NCBI GenBank assembly: GCA_024643795.1
Contig: JAHEMF010000003.1
Location: 1 to 64,000 of the forward strand
Direction of reading: 5' to 3'
Source: Bacteroidota bacterium
Lineage (GTDB): Bacteria; Bacteroidota; Bacteroidia; AKYH767-A; OLB10
DNA length: 64,000 nucleotides
Notes under the pieces: generated by a model
Database searches by the model: none
What the model was told of the DNA's origin: nothing
What the model saw: only the letters and a program-made list of their open reading frames with translations
Position numbers and translations under genes: made by a program
In this document: positions 38,877 through 47,844 of the stretch, in pieces
Numbering within the stretch: position 1 is the first letter of the stretch
How the letters are laid out: each line of letters starts with the position of its first letter

Positions 38877-40762
38877 TGCCCTTTAGGCCTGTATACAAAT
38901 GGCATATGTTTTTTGATCTTCCGTTGGAGGCTTTTGATCCGATTATAAGAATTATCAGCTCTCAGATACAACTCATCATTCTGTGTTGATCTGTAGTAGT
39001 TTCTGTGAAAATCAAGCATGGCTTCAAAGTCAACTATCTTATCTGTGGCAGCAGGTTGTCTCATCAACAATGGGCTGTCAAGCCATTTAAATGGAAGGTC
39101 AATGAAGGCAGTACCCATTCCAGTGGCTTTGCTGCTTACAAAACTACCGGACACGTGTGACGATGTTGTCATGATTTTGTTTTGTAGCATGAATACAAAT
39201 GCCTTTGGGTCGGTCATGAATACCTTATTATTATTCTCACAATATTGTTTGATCCTATTTACAACGTCAATGTAACTTTGCATCAGCTCCGGAGTATCCA
39301 GAGTGCATCCGGTATTGTATATCTCCTGTGGGTGTGATTTTCCGAGTTTTTTGATGAAACTGTTGTAAGATACTGAAACACTATCGTAGAAAGCGGGATA
39401 GAGGTTGGGGAGAATCCTGTAATTTGTAAATTTCAGATCATAATTTAATACAACCAGATCAGGCCTGAAATTTTCAACGATCCTGTAATAGTGATATTGT
39501 GAAACCAGTGTCCAGTCTGAAATAAGTATAACTGCGCCCTCAGGGGCCGACTCATTCAGCACATTCATAAGGGACGTGCTTACATCAAAATCTTTAGCAT
39601 TCGTCTTTTGAAAATTAACACCAATTTGAATCAGTGTCATGGCCGGTATAATATAAATCAAAACTCTGAATCTGTTCATGGCATATCGTATGCCCCACGC
39701 TATGATGATAGATAGCAACATGAAAGGAAGTATCATGTATGCATCCGTATCTGAAGTCTGATCAATTCTGAGCTGATAGATCAGTACTACCAGAAAATAA
39801 CCCACAATTATGAACAGGAGACTTATTCGTTTTCGCATAACATATATCCCGGCAAGGAGAAATGGGATAAACAAAAACACCTGCTCATAAAGTAATGTCA
39901 TAAAGTATGGAAAACGCAGACTTATGAGGCCGCTTACCTCAGTAGTAGTATTTTTAATCCATGCTCCTCCTGAAAGATGGTAGATCAGTCTGTCCCAACT
40001 ATCAGGATTTCCGAACTTAAATGACAACTCTTCACCAGCTCTGAAATACATATACAAGTAGAACATAACCATGAAAAATGCCGACGAAGCAACCAGAGCT
40101 ATATTACATTTGTTGAAGATCATCGTCTTTAATCCACCCTTAGGCCGGGTAGTTCTAACGCTGAATGAATGATAAAACAAGCCAACTATAATGAAAGGAA
40201 TAAACAGCACAACTGTTAAATGATGATTTGCAAGGCACATTCCCAGTCCGGCTCCTGCTGCTAATGCATATCCGATCTTTTTCGTGATCTGCATTTTAAC
40301 CAAACCATATAAAAGCAGAGAAAATGCAAATGCATGGAAGGCGTAAACTTCAATATTATGTGACCAATGCCAGTAGGTAACACCAGTCGCAATAGAGATT
40401 GTTGCAAACCATGCCGAAACTGCTGCTCCCTTTTTTGATTCCAATATTAGCAGATGGTAACAAGCATAGTATAGCATCAATATTGCTGCAGATGCTGAAA
40501 CAGCAGAAAACCAGGTTAATGAAATGAAGGTATTTGAAAAAATGTTTGAACCAAAGCTGTCCCACAGATGTGCCAGGTATGTATATGCAGGAAACCCTGG
40601 CGGATGTGCAATGGAGTTTATTTTAGCTACAAGTGCAAATTCCGCTGCGTCTGCAAATCCCAGCGAAGGAGGTGCGTTAACAATGTAGAGTATAAGTGGA
40701 AGAAGAAACGCGCTGATTGCGGCAGCAAGATGAAAATAATGATCCTTACGTTGTTCAGTCAT
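38873..40762 (-). CDS. DUF2723 multi-pass membrane glycosyltransferase-like protein
   Basis: A 629-residue inner-membrane protein with about 11-12 hydrophobic helices in the first 390 residues. The start carries the family signature PPSLGFADAAEFALVAKINS then IAHPPGFPAYTYLAHLW, where the Asp/Glu pair in the first loop resembles the catalytic region of protein O-mannosyltransferases (GT-C fold). The C-terminal ~240 residues are soluble. In Bacteroidota such proteins may take part in O-glycosylation of exported proteins, but this is inference. It is coupled to the aminopeptidase-like gene. Confidence 0.83.
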   Translation of the reverse strand: MTEQRKDHYFHLAAAISAFLLPLILYIVNAPPSLGFADAAEFALVAKINSIAHPPGFPAYTYLAHLWDSFGSNIFSNTFISLTWFSAVSASAAILMLYYACYHLLILESKKGAAVSAWFATISIATGVTYWHWSHNIEVYAFHAFAFSLLLYGLVKMQITKKIGYALAAGAGLGMCLANHHLTVVLFIPFIIVGLFYHSFSVRTTRPKGGLKTMIFNKCNIALVASSAFFMVMFYLYMYFRAGEELSFKFGNPDSWDRLIYHLSGGAWIKNTTTEVSGLISLRFPYFMTLLYEQVFLFIPFLLAGIYVMRKRISLLFIIVGYFLVVLIYQLRIDQTSDTDAYMILPFMLLSIIIAWGIRYAMNRFRVLIYIIPAMTLIQIGVNFQKTNAKDFDVSTSLMNVLNESAPEGAVILISDWTLVSQYHYYRIVENFRPDLVVLNYDLKFTNYRILPNLYPAFYDSVSVSYNSFIKKLGKSHPQEIYNTGCTLDTPELMQSYIDVVNRIKQYCENNNKVFMTDPKAFVFMLQNKIMTTSSHVSGSFVSSKATGMGTAFIDLPFKWLDSPLLMRQPAATDKIVDFEAMLDFHRNYYRSTQNDELYLRADNSYNRIKSLQRKIKKHMPFVYRPKGQ

Positions 40763-40803
40763 TGCTATTCACCGGATATGGTTCTGCAGTTACCAAGATA
40801 TTG

Positions 40804-40826
40804 CCAATTCTGAATATCAGAATGGG
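40804..40826 (-). other. Inverted repeat at the end of the acyl-CoA dehydrogenase gene
   Basis: Arms ATTCTGA/TCAGAAT are perfect around ATA, with further CC/GG pairing outside. It includes the stop codon of the acyl-CoA dehydrogenase gene on the minus strand. There is no T-run, so it is a possible mRNA-end stabiliser and not a clear terminator. Confidence 0.4.
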
Positions 40827-42604
40827 TATGTATTTTTATCTATCAACACATTGGCGATCCTTCGTCTTGAATCTTTGGTGTTGTATGGATGCATCTTAGT
40901 AAATCGCTTCAATCCAAGTAACATCATTCTTAATTCATCTCCGTCGGCCATTGAACATATAGCACTTTTCCCTGCATGATTTACTCGATCAGCACTTTCA
41001 TATATGAAAGTGTGCATCATATCAATATAAACTGTTAATTCATCCGAACCTTTGGTGGTAGATAATTTCTGTACCCTCAGTAGTATAGATTCACTTGTAT
41101 AAGTTTCTATGATCATATCGGAAATATTCATAATGATCTCTTGTTCTTTAGCCAATGTCATCATGTATTTCTGAACTGCCGCACCCGCAACCATAAGAAT
41201 GGCTTTTTTCATGTTTGATACTGCTGTTAAACATTCGCTGAATGGAGTTTCTTCTCCATTTCCAAAATCAGGTATGCCCATTAGTTCTTTCTGAATATTC
41301 TGAGCTGGGGTCATAAGATCAAGAGAGCCTTTCATAGCGCGTTTCAGAAGCATATCAACAATCAACATCCGGTTGATCTCATTGGTACCTTCAAAAATCC
41401 TGTTAATTCTTGAATCTCTGTATGCGCGATCCATTGGATAGTCGCTTGAAAATCCATATCCTCCATAGATCTGCACACCTTCATCAACCACATAATCCAA
41501 TACTTCAGAACCAAATACTTTTAATATTGCGCATTCTACCGCAAATTCTTCAGCAGCTCCTAAAAGAGAATCAGCAGGATTTAATCCTTTTGCCAATAAT
41601 TCTTTTTCCATTTCATCAATCTGATCACTCGCCCGATATAATGCTGATTCAAGTGTAAATGTTTTAATAGCCTGTTCAGCAAGCTTATGTTTGATAGCTC
41701 CAAACTTTGAAATGGGAAGTTTGAATTGTTGTCTCTCATTGGCATAGGAAACAGAAAGTCCGATCGCTCTCTTGGCTCCACCCAATGCGGCTCCTGCAAG
41801 TTTGGCCCTTCCTATGTTAAGAATATTAAATGCTATAAGGTGTCCTTTGCCGATATCTCCCAAAACATTTTCTACAGGTACATTACAGTCAGCAAAGAAA
41901 ACCTGACGAGTTGAAGAGCCTTTGATACCCATTTTATGTTCTTCTTCACCTAATGATAATCCGGCGGTATTTTTCTCAACTATGAATCCGGTGAATTTAT
42001 CGCCGTCAATCTGTGCAAATACTATGAAGAGATCTGCAAACCCTGCATTTGTGATCCACATTTTCTGACCATTCAGAATATAATGTTTGCCATCACTACT
42101 TAATATGGCTTTTGTTTTAGCTGCCAGAGCGTCTGAACCGGAACCGGGTTCAGTAAGACAATAGGAGGCTTTTAATTCTCCGGTGGCAAGCTTAGGCAGA
42201 TATTTACTTTTTTGTTCTGCAGTTCCAAAATAAAGGATGGGTAATGTACCTATTCCGGTATGTGCTGACATTGCCACAGCAAATGAGTGACCTGCACCCA
42301 TTTTCTCAGTCATGAGCATTGCTGTAATAAAATCTTTTCCAAAGCCACCATATTCTTCAGGAACGGAAATACCTAAAAGGCCCAATTCTCCTGCCTTATC
42401 CATGATAGACTTCATCAACCCTTCTTCCATTGAATCTATTCTGTCAAGATAGGGGAGTACTTCTGCATCCAGAAAATCATCGGCCATAGAAGCCATCATT
42501 TTATGCTCTTCGGTGTATTCCTCAGGGATAAATACAGATGTGGGGTCGCTTTCGCGGATGATAAATTCACCTCCTTTAAGGCTTTTTTGTTTAGTATCAA
42601 TCAT
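40817..42604 (-). CDS. Acyl-CoA dehydrogenase (FadE type)
   Basis: The FAD enzyme of the first beta-oxidation step. From the chosen start the product has 595 residues, the long form with a C-terminal extension like Bacillus FadE. Motifs: SYCLTEPGSGSDALAAKTKA, KMWITNAGFADLFIVFAQID, QIYGGYGFSSDYPMDRAYRD, and RINRIFEGTNEINRMLI, whose Glu is the expected catalytic base in this subgroup. The frame is open to a TTG at 42625, but that TTG lies in the promoter box TAACTTTG (42623-42630), so the ATG at 42604 is used. It is the last of the fad-type genes in this run. Confidence 0.94.
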   Translation of the reverse strand: MIDTKQKSLKGGEFIIRESDPTSVFIPEEYTEEHKMMASMADDFLDAEVLPYLDRIDSMEEGLMKSIMDKAGELGLLGISVPEEYGGFGKDFITAMLMTEKMGAGHSFAVAMSAHTGIGTLPILYFGTAEQKSKYLPKLATGELKASYCLTEPGSGSDALAAKTKAILSSDGKHYILNGQKMWITNAGFADLFIVFAQIDGDKFTGFIVEKNTAGLSLGEEEHKMGIKGSSTRQVFFADCNVPVENVLGDIGKGHLIAFNILNIGRAKLAGAALGGAKRAIGLSVSYANERQQFKLPISKFGAIKHKLAEQAIKTFTLESALYRASDQIDEMEKELLAKGLNPADSLLGAAEEFAVECAILKVFGSEVLDYVVDEGVQIYGGYGFSSDYPMDRAYRDSRINRIFEGTNEINRMLIVDMLLKRAMKGSLDLMTPAQNIQKELMGIPDFGNGEETPFSECLTAVSNMKKAILMVAGAAVQKYMMTLAKEQEIIMNISDMIIETYTSESILLRVQKLSTTKGSDELTVYIDMMHTFIYESADRVNHAGKSAICSMADGDELRMMLLGLKRFTKMHPYNTKDSRRRIANVLIDKNTYPF

Positions 42605-42622
42605 GACATTAGGTATTTGAAT

Positions 42623-42630
42623 CAAAGTTA
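42623..42630 (-). promoter_or_regulatory. Acyl-CoA dehydrogenase promoter -7 element
   Basis: TAACTTTG on the minus strand, an exact TAnnTTTG match, 18 bases before the ATG. It gives this gene its own promoter, downstream of the terminator of the porin-like gene. Confidence 0.5.
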
Positions 42631-42691
42631 ACCATTACTAAAATAGTATAGTAGTGAAATAAGGATTGAATATTCCAGAATTATTAAGCAC

Positions 42692-42718
42692 AAAAAAACC
42701 CCGGTATTGACCGGGGTT
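42692..42718 (-). terminator. Intrinsic terminator of the beta-barrel protein gene
   Basis: On the minus strand AACCCCGG, loop TCAATA, CCGGGGTT, then a T-run. It lies 19 bases after the stop of the outer-membrane protein gene. Confidence 0.9.
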
Positions 42719-42736
42719 CAGTTTTTAGCGACTTTT

Positions 42737-43327
42737 TTATTGTCCCAAAGTATAGCTTAACGAAACTTTGATAACCTGATTTTTTAGGTCACCATCATCA
42801 CTATCAGCGATATTTGAAAGACCAAGATTATAATTGGCAGCAAAGCCAAGGCCGCTTTCCAATTCATAACCCAGACCGAATCCTAGACCGAAATCGGTAC
42901 CGGTGTAAAAATCTTTAATGTCTGTATCACCAAATTTATCTTCACCATCCCATTTTGCGCTCATTAGGAATCCGATATATGGACCAAAGTCGATGTGAAG
43001 CCCGCTCTCAAGATTATAACGACCCCAAATCGGTATTTCAATATAGTTCAAGTTGATGTTAAATGCATCTCCCTGATCAGGATCGATCTTACATCCTTTA
43101 GCAGAATAAAGCAATTGTGGAGCAATAGAAATGTTATCAGTAACGTCAAAGTTTACAAACCAACCTGCATGGAATGCGAAGAGCATCTTGTTGTTTTCAA
43201 CATCTCCTGACTGGTTAGCTAGGCTTATACCTGCAACTGGTCCATGTTTAAGTTGAGCATTTGCAGTACTGAATGACAGCAATCCAATTGCTGCAATGGC
43301 AATGGCTTTAAATACTTGAGTTTTCAT
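42737..43327 (-). CDS. Small outer-membrane beta-barrel protein (PorT-like family)
   Basis: A 196-residue outer-membrane protein with a signal peptide (MKTQVFKAIAIAAIGLLSFS, cleavage near ANA-Q). The mature part alternates short amphipathic strands: HGPVAGISLANQSGDVEN, ISIAPQLLYSAKGCKI, YIEIPIWGRYNLESGLHIDF, LGFAANYNLGLSNI, ending in VIKVSLSYTLGQ. This is the outer-membrane beta-barrel type annotated as PorT family in Bacteroidota; it is not evidence for a real PorT. It lies between thiolase and acyl-CoA dehydrogenase and ends in its own terminator. A lipid-uptake role is possible from position only. Confidence 0.83.
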   Translation of the reverse strand: MKTQVFKAIAIAAIGLLSFSTANAQLKHGPVAGISLANQSGDVENNKMLFAFHAGWFVNFDVTDNISIAPQLLYSAKGCKIDPDQGDAFNINLNYIEIPIWGRYNLESGLHIDFGPYIGFLMSAKWDGEDKFGDTDIKDFYTGTDFGLGFGLGYELESGLGFAANYNLGLSNIADSDDGDLKNQVIKVSLSYTLGQ

Positions 43328-43457
43328 AGTAGTGATGTTTAATTATAGTTTTAGTATTAGTTTAAATGTTACGCTGCAAAGGTTAAAATAGATTTTCAAA
43401 TTAACAGGATTTCAATGAGTTAAAAGCTGATAATTATCAACATTGAAAAGTTATAAA

Positions 43458-44633
43458 TCAGAGTCTTTCAAAAATTCCGGCAGCACCTTGCCCGGTTCCA
43501 ACACACATAGTAACCATGCCGTATTTTCCATTACGCCTTGAGAGTTCGTCAAGCACCTGTACCGTTAGTTTGGCGCCAGTGCACCCTAAGGGATGGCCTA
43601 ATGCAATTGCCCCTCCGTTAACATTGGTTATTTCGTTGTTTAGACCCAATTCTCTTATTACGGCAAGCGATTGAGAGGCAAAAGCTTCATTCAACTCAAT
43701 TAGGTCTAAATCCTTCAAGCTTAATCCGGCTCTCTTCAGTGCCATTGGAATTGCTTCAATAGGTCCAATTCCCATTATTCTTGGTTCAACTCCTGCAACT
43801 GCGTAGGTTACAAAGCGTGCAATTGGAGTTAGGTTATGTTCTTTTAGGAATTTTTCAGATACTACCATAACAAAAGCAGACCCATCACTGGTTTGAGATG
43901 AATTACCAGCAGTTACCGTTCCTTTGGCATCAAAAACCGGTTTTAAGGAAGCAAGCTTGGAAAGGTTGGTGTCGGCGCGTGGACCTTCATCCGTATCTAC
44001 CGAAAAACTCCTTGTTTGCCTATTTTCTTTTTCATCAAGGAATATCTCTTCAATAGGAAATGGTACTATCTGATCGCTGAATTTTCCTTCCTTGATAGCC
44101 GACAATGCTTTCATGTGTGAGTTGTAAGCAAACTCATCCTGATCTTCACGCGACACTTTGTATTCTCTTGCGACTGCTTCGGCCGTTAAGCCCATACCCC
44201 AATACCATTCAGGATGTGAAGCAGCTATTTTTTCATTCGGAATTATTCGCCATCCCCCAAAAGGTATTGGTGACATGGTTTCAACCCCTCCTGCAATGAT
44301 ACAATCTGCCAAACCGGTGTTTATCTTGCTTGCAGCTATTGCAATGGTTTCAAGTCCACTTGAACAATATCGGTTCACTGTCATACCAGGAACCTTAACG
44401 GTATTCAACCCCATTAAGGATATCATTCTGCCGATGTTAAGCCCTTGTTCAGCTTCAGGTGTGGCGTTCCCAACAATTACATCGTCAATCAGTTCGGTAT
44501 CAAAATCGCCGAGTGACTTGATAAGGTGGGTAACAATATGGGAGGCGAGATCATCAGCACGGGTAAAACGGAAAACACCTTTGGGGGCTTTTCCTACAGC
44601 ACTTCTGTATCCGGCAACTAGATATACTTCCAA
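43458..44633 (-). CDS. Acetyl-CoA C-acyltransferase (thiolase, FadA type)
   Basis: Carries out the last, thiolytic step of beta-oxidation. The 391 residues are the normal thiolase length. The nucleophile Cys is in VNRYCSSGLETIAIAA near residue 90, the His of NGGAIALGHPLGCTGAKL near 350, and the second Cys in TMCVGTGQGAAGIFERL at the end. It follows the MORN-type gene by 15 bases, so it is transcribed with it. Together with the fused dehydrogenase/hydratase upstream and acyl-CoA dehydrogenase downstream it completes the cycle. Confidence 0.95.
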   Translation of the reverse strand: MEVYLVAGYRSAVGKAPKGVFRFTRADDLASHIVTHLIKSLGDFDTELIDDVIVGNATPEAEQGLNIGRMISLMGLNTVKVPGMTVNRYCSSGLETIAIAASKINTGLADCIIAGGVETMSPIPFGGWRIIPNEKIAASHPEWYWGMGLTAEAVAREYKVSREDQDEFAYNSHMKALSAIKEGKFSDQIVPFPIEEIFLDEKENRQTRSFSVDTDEGPRADTNLSKLASLKPVFDAKGTVTAGNSSQTSDGSAFVMVVSEKFLKEHNLTPIARFVTYAVAGVEPRIMGIGPIEAIPMALKRAGLSLKDLDLIELNEAFASQSLAVIRELGLNNEITNVNGGAIALGHPLGCTGAKLTVQVLDELSRRNGKYGMVTMCVGTGQGAAGIFERL

Positions 44634-44648
44634 AGTATATGATTTGAA

Positions 44649-45308
44649 TTATTTAGGGGCTTCGGCTGGAGCTAATTTTGGTGCGGCAGGATCCTTTGTA
44701 CCCGGAGGTGGCACTTTATTACCTTGAGTGGCCTTCTTTTGCGCAGCTTTTTTTGCTTCGGCAGCCTTTTTTTCTTCTTCAGCTTTCTTCTCAGCAGCAA
44801 GTTGAGCCTCTACATCCACTCCATCCTTATATGTGTTTTGACTTACAAGCTCACCTCTGCGGTTATAGATCTTCCATACACCATCTCTGAGTCCGCGGTT
44901 ATATCCGGTTTCAGTTCGTACGTCGCCAGATTCAAAATACTTCATCCATTTACCGTTCTTCTTGCCATCAAGATATTCACCCTCAATCTTAACATTTCCT
45001 GAATAATAATATCTGATGTAAGTACCTTCTTTTATTCCATTCTGATACTCAAGTTCCTCCATTATTTTGGAGTAGGGGTAAAAGCGTTTGCTGATGCCGT
45101 GGCGGGCATCATTCACATATTCTATTTCATTGATTATGTCGCCATTGGAATTGTAAAATTTCCAAACTCCTTGCCTCTGGCCGATCTCATCAGTTTTATT
45201 CCGATGTTTCTCTTTCTTAGGAGCATATTTAGGCCTTTCCTCAGTTTGGGCCATGATTCCAGAAATCATGGTAGTTACCAAGCAAAACAACAATACAATG
45301 CGCTTCAT
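44649..45308 (-). CDS. Exported MORN/YwqK-type repeat protein
   Basis: A 219-residue exported protein. It has a signal peptide (MKRIVLLFCLVTTMISGIMA) and at least five MORN-like repeats (about 45-160) of the form G-x-W-x-Y/F-x2-G-x2-x-E-x2-Y-x-x-G: RQGVWKFYNSNGDIINEIEY, KEGTYIRYYYSGNVKIEGEY, KNGKWMKYFESGDVRTETGY, RDGVWKIYNRRGELVSQNTY. The C-terminal 60 residues are Ala/Lys/Glu then Pro-rich low complexity. Databases often call such proteins YwqK-family antitoxins; I see no toxin gene here. It sits between fadN-type and thiolase genes, with a near-consensus -7 box (TACCTTTA, 45350-45357, minus strand) upstream. Confidence 0.82.
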   Translation of the reverse strand: MKRIVLLFCLVTTMISGIMAQTEERPKYAPKKEKHRNKTDEIGQRQGVWKFYNSNGDIINEIEYVNDARHGISKRFYPYSKIMEELEYQNGIKEGTYIRYYYSGNVKIEGEYLDGKKNGKWMKYFESGDVRTETGYNRGLRDGVWKIYNRRGELVSQNTYKDGVDVEAQLAAEKKAEEEKKAAEAKKAAQKKATQGNKVPPPGTKDPAAPKLAPAEAPK

Positions 45309-45367
45309 CTAATTGATTTTATAGGCTTTAAATGGAATTTAACCGGGCCTAAAGGTACAAATCAAAT

Positions 45368-47773
45368 TTAATTTCTTAGAGGTTTTCCTGTGGTCAAAAT
45401 GCTCTGAATTCTTTCAAGAGTCTTTTTTTCACCACAAAGCGATAAAAAGGCCTCTCTCTCCAGATCAAGCAGGTATTGCTCTGAAACCAGTGAAGGAGCA
45501 GAAAGGTCACCTCCGCACATTACCCATCCAAGTTTTTTGGAAATAAGTTGATCGTGTTCAGAAATGTAGTGTCCGGCCAACATGCTGTTCGTTCCTGCAT
45601 ATATCATACCCAGTGCGGACTTGCCTAATACCCTAATACTGGAAGATGGCACCGGTTCATTATAGCCCGCATCAGCCAGTGATATAACGTCAGATTTAGC
45701 ATCTGCGATGAGTCTGTCCTTATTCATGGTTACTACGTCTATTCCGCGGCGGTAAATGCCCAGATCGAATGCTTCAGCAGCAGAAGTGGATACTTTTGCT
45801 TGAGCAATTGTTAAAAATCTGTTTCTCAATGAGTTAAGTTCGATATCTCCATCTTCTAAGGAATCTGAGAAACGTTTAGTGAATTCTTTTGACCCGCCAC
45901 CTCCGGGTATCAGGCCTACTCCAAATTCTACCAATCCTGTATAAGTTTCGGCAGCAGCTCTTACCTTGTCAGCATGTAGTGACATTTCACAACCTCCTCC
46001 CAGAGTAAGCCCATGTGAGGCCAAAACTACCGGGACTGGCGAATAACGGATCCTCATACTCGCTTTTTGGAAAGCCCTGATGGCAAAATCAATTTCGTCC
46101 CACTCCTGCTCAACGGCAAACATGAATACTAGCCCCAGATTGGCACCTGCAGAAAAATTCGCAGCTTCATTACCAATTACCACACCTCTGAAATTCTCAG
46201 ATGCCATGTCAATGGCTTTATGCAAACCTTGTAATATTTCACCACCGATGGTATTCATTTTGGTGTGAAATTCCAGATTAATAACTCCATCACCCAGATC
46301 AATGATGGAACACCCACTGTTCTTCCAAAGTGTTTTATTTTGTTTGAGGTCCGAAAGGATGATCAGTTCCGATGAACCCGGGATGATATTATAAGATTTG
46401 GAAGTAGCATCAATAAAATGTCTGTTACCATCTTTTAATTCATAGAATGATTTGATGCCATTCTTTTTAAGTTCCAATATCCAGGGAGCAACTTCAACCG
46501 AATTCTTTTGCAGTGCATCTATAACAAGATCAAAACCTATTGCATCCCATGCTTCAAATGGACCCAGCTCCCATCCAAATCCGGCCTTCATTGCAAGGTC
46601 GATCTTATATATATCATCCGTTATCTCAGGAATCCTTTTGGAAACATAATCAAATAGATTTAAAAACATATGACGGTAGAACTCACCTGCCTTATCTTTT
46701 CCTTCGAAAAGTAATTTTGTTCTTGCTTTAATATTTTCAACAGCTTTAGCATTTTCAAGAGTGCCAAACTTTACTTTTTGTACCGGAGCGTATTCAAATG
46801 ATTCCAGGTTTAGGGCAAGTATTTGCGTTTTACCTTTTTCATCTTTTATTTTTTTATAAAACCCTTGTCCGGTTTTATCGCCAAGCCAATTATTATCAGC
46901 CATTTTCTGAACAAAGTCAGGTAATATGAAGAATTCTTTAGCTGCATCTTGCGGACAGTTTTTGTAGAGCCCATTTGCTACATGAATCATCGTATCCAAA
47001 CCAACCACATCAGAAGTTCTCAGTGTTGCCGACTTGGGTCGTCCCAGAGCTGGCCCTGTTAACTTATCGATCTCTTCAACCGTAAGGTTCATTTTTTTAA
47101 CGGTGTGCAGTAGTGCCATAATGGAAAACACTCCTATCCTGTTGGCAATAAATGCCGGTGTGTCCTTGCAAAGGATGGTGGTTTTGCCCAGCATCTTATC
47201 ACCCAATTCAACAAGGAAGGAAGTAACCTCTTGCGAAGTTTCTTTAGTGGGAATGATCTCTAGTAACCTTAGATATCGAGGAGGGTTAAAAAAATGTGTG
47301 CCGCAAAAATGTTTACGAAAATCATCCGATCTGCCCTCTATTAATAAATGAATGGGTATTCCGGATGTATTTGTTGTTATTAGACTTCCTTTACGCCTTA
47401 CTTTTTCTACTTTTTCATACAACGATTGCTTTATGTCTAACCTTTCAACAATGGCTTCAATGATCCAGTCCTGATCTCCAAGCTTTGAAAGGTCATCTTC
47501 ATAATTGCCGGTTGTGATATTTTTTCTGAGTGAGTTTTTAAATAAGGGTGAAGGTTTCGACCTGATCGCACTTTCCAGAGAAGCGTTGACAATTTTATTT
47601 CTGAAAATGTGTGATTGTTCTGTGAGGCCCTTCTTTTTATCTTCCTCCGAAAGTTCACGGGGGATTATATCCAACAAAAGCACCTGATAGCCGGCATTGG
47701 CAAGGTGGCAGGCTATGCGTGAGCCCATAATACCGGATCCAAGTACAGCTATTTTTCTGACTATGCGATTCAT
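45368..47773 (-). CDS. Fused 3-hydroxyacyl-CoA dehydrogenase / enoyl-CoA hydratase (FadN type)
   Basis: Carries out the middle two steps of beta-oxidation. The 801 residues begin with the NAD-binding Rossmann domain (IAVLGSGIMGSRIACHLANA, residues about 8-27), then the HAD C-terminal domains (THFFNPPRYLRLLEIIPT, DTPAFIANRIGVFSIMALLH). The crotonase domain follows (about 500-800: ANFSAGANLGLVF, SHGLTLGGGCEMSLHADKVR, LIPGGGGSKEF). The order dehydrogenase-hydratase is the reverse of Escherichia FadB and matches Bacillus FadN. A TACTTTTG promoter box lies 25 bases upstream. It heads the group fadN - MORN - thiolase. Confidence 0.94.
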   Translation of the reverse strand: MNRIVRKIAVLGSGIMGSRIACHLANAGYQVLLLDIIPRELSEEDKKKGLTEQSHIFRNKIVNASLESAIRSKPSPLFKNSLRKNITTGNYEDDLSKLGDQDWIIEAIVERLDIKQSLYEKVEKVRRKGSLITTNTSGIPIHLLIEGRSDDFRKHFCGTHFFNPPRYLRLLEIIPTKETSQEVTSFLVELGDKMLGKTTILCKDTPAFIANRIGVFSIMALLHTVKKMNLTVEEIDKLTGPALGRPKSATLRTSDVVGLDTMIHVANGLYKNCPQDAAKEFFILPDFVQKMADNNWLGDKTGQGFYKKIKDEKGKTQILALNLESFEYAPVQKVKFGTLENAKAVENIKARTKLLFEGKDKAGEFYRHMFLNLFDYVSKRIPEITDDIYKIDLAMKAGFGWELGPFEAWDAIGFDLVIDALQKNSVEVAPWILELKKNGIKSFYELKDGNRHFIDATSKSYNIIPGSSELIILSDLKQNKTLWKNSGCSIIDLGDGVINLEFHTKMNTIGGEILQGLHKAIDMASENFRGVVIGNEAANFSAGANLGLVFMFAVEQEWDEIDFAIRAFQKASMRIRYSPVPVVLASHGLTLGGGCEMSLHADKVRAAAETYTGLVEFGVGLIPGGGGSKEFTKRFSDSLEDGDIELNSLRNRFLTIAQAKVSTSAAEAFDLGIYRRGIDVVTMNKDRLIADAKSDVISLADAGYNEPVPSSSIRVLGKSALGMIYAGTNSMLAGHYISEHDQLISKKLGWVMCGGDLSAPSLVSEQYLLDLEREAFLSLCGEKKTLERIQSILTTGKPLRN

Positions 47774-47798
47774 AAAAGGAAAAGTATTGATAACCTCC

Positions 47799-47806
47799 CA
47801 AAAGTA
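47799..47806 (-). promoter_or_regulatory. fadN-type gene promoter -7 element
   Basis: TACTTTTG on the minus strand, an exact TAnnTTTG match, 25 bases before the ATG. Confidence 0.5.
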
Positions 47807-47844
47807 AGTAATAATAAAAACAATGGAGGGGAAGGTTAATTATT

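Noticed and set aside
42737-43327. A true T9SS PorT protein
   Set aside because: The protein is a generic small beta-barrel of the type often named PorT family; it is next to fatty-acid genes and shows no specific link to the T9SS.
44158-44727. A 189-codon open frame on the plus strand across the thiolase gene
   Set aside because: It is antisense to the thiolase and the end of the MORN-type gene, both of which are clear. No known fold or ribosome site is visible.
44649-45308. YwqK-type antitoxin of a toxin-antitoxin pair
   Set aside because: The protein is exported and MORN-like, and neither neighbour looks like a toxin; the database name for such repeats is not evidence of a toxin-antitoxin role.
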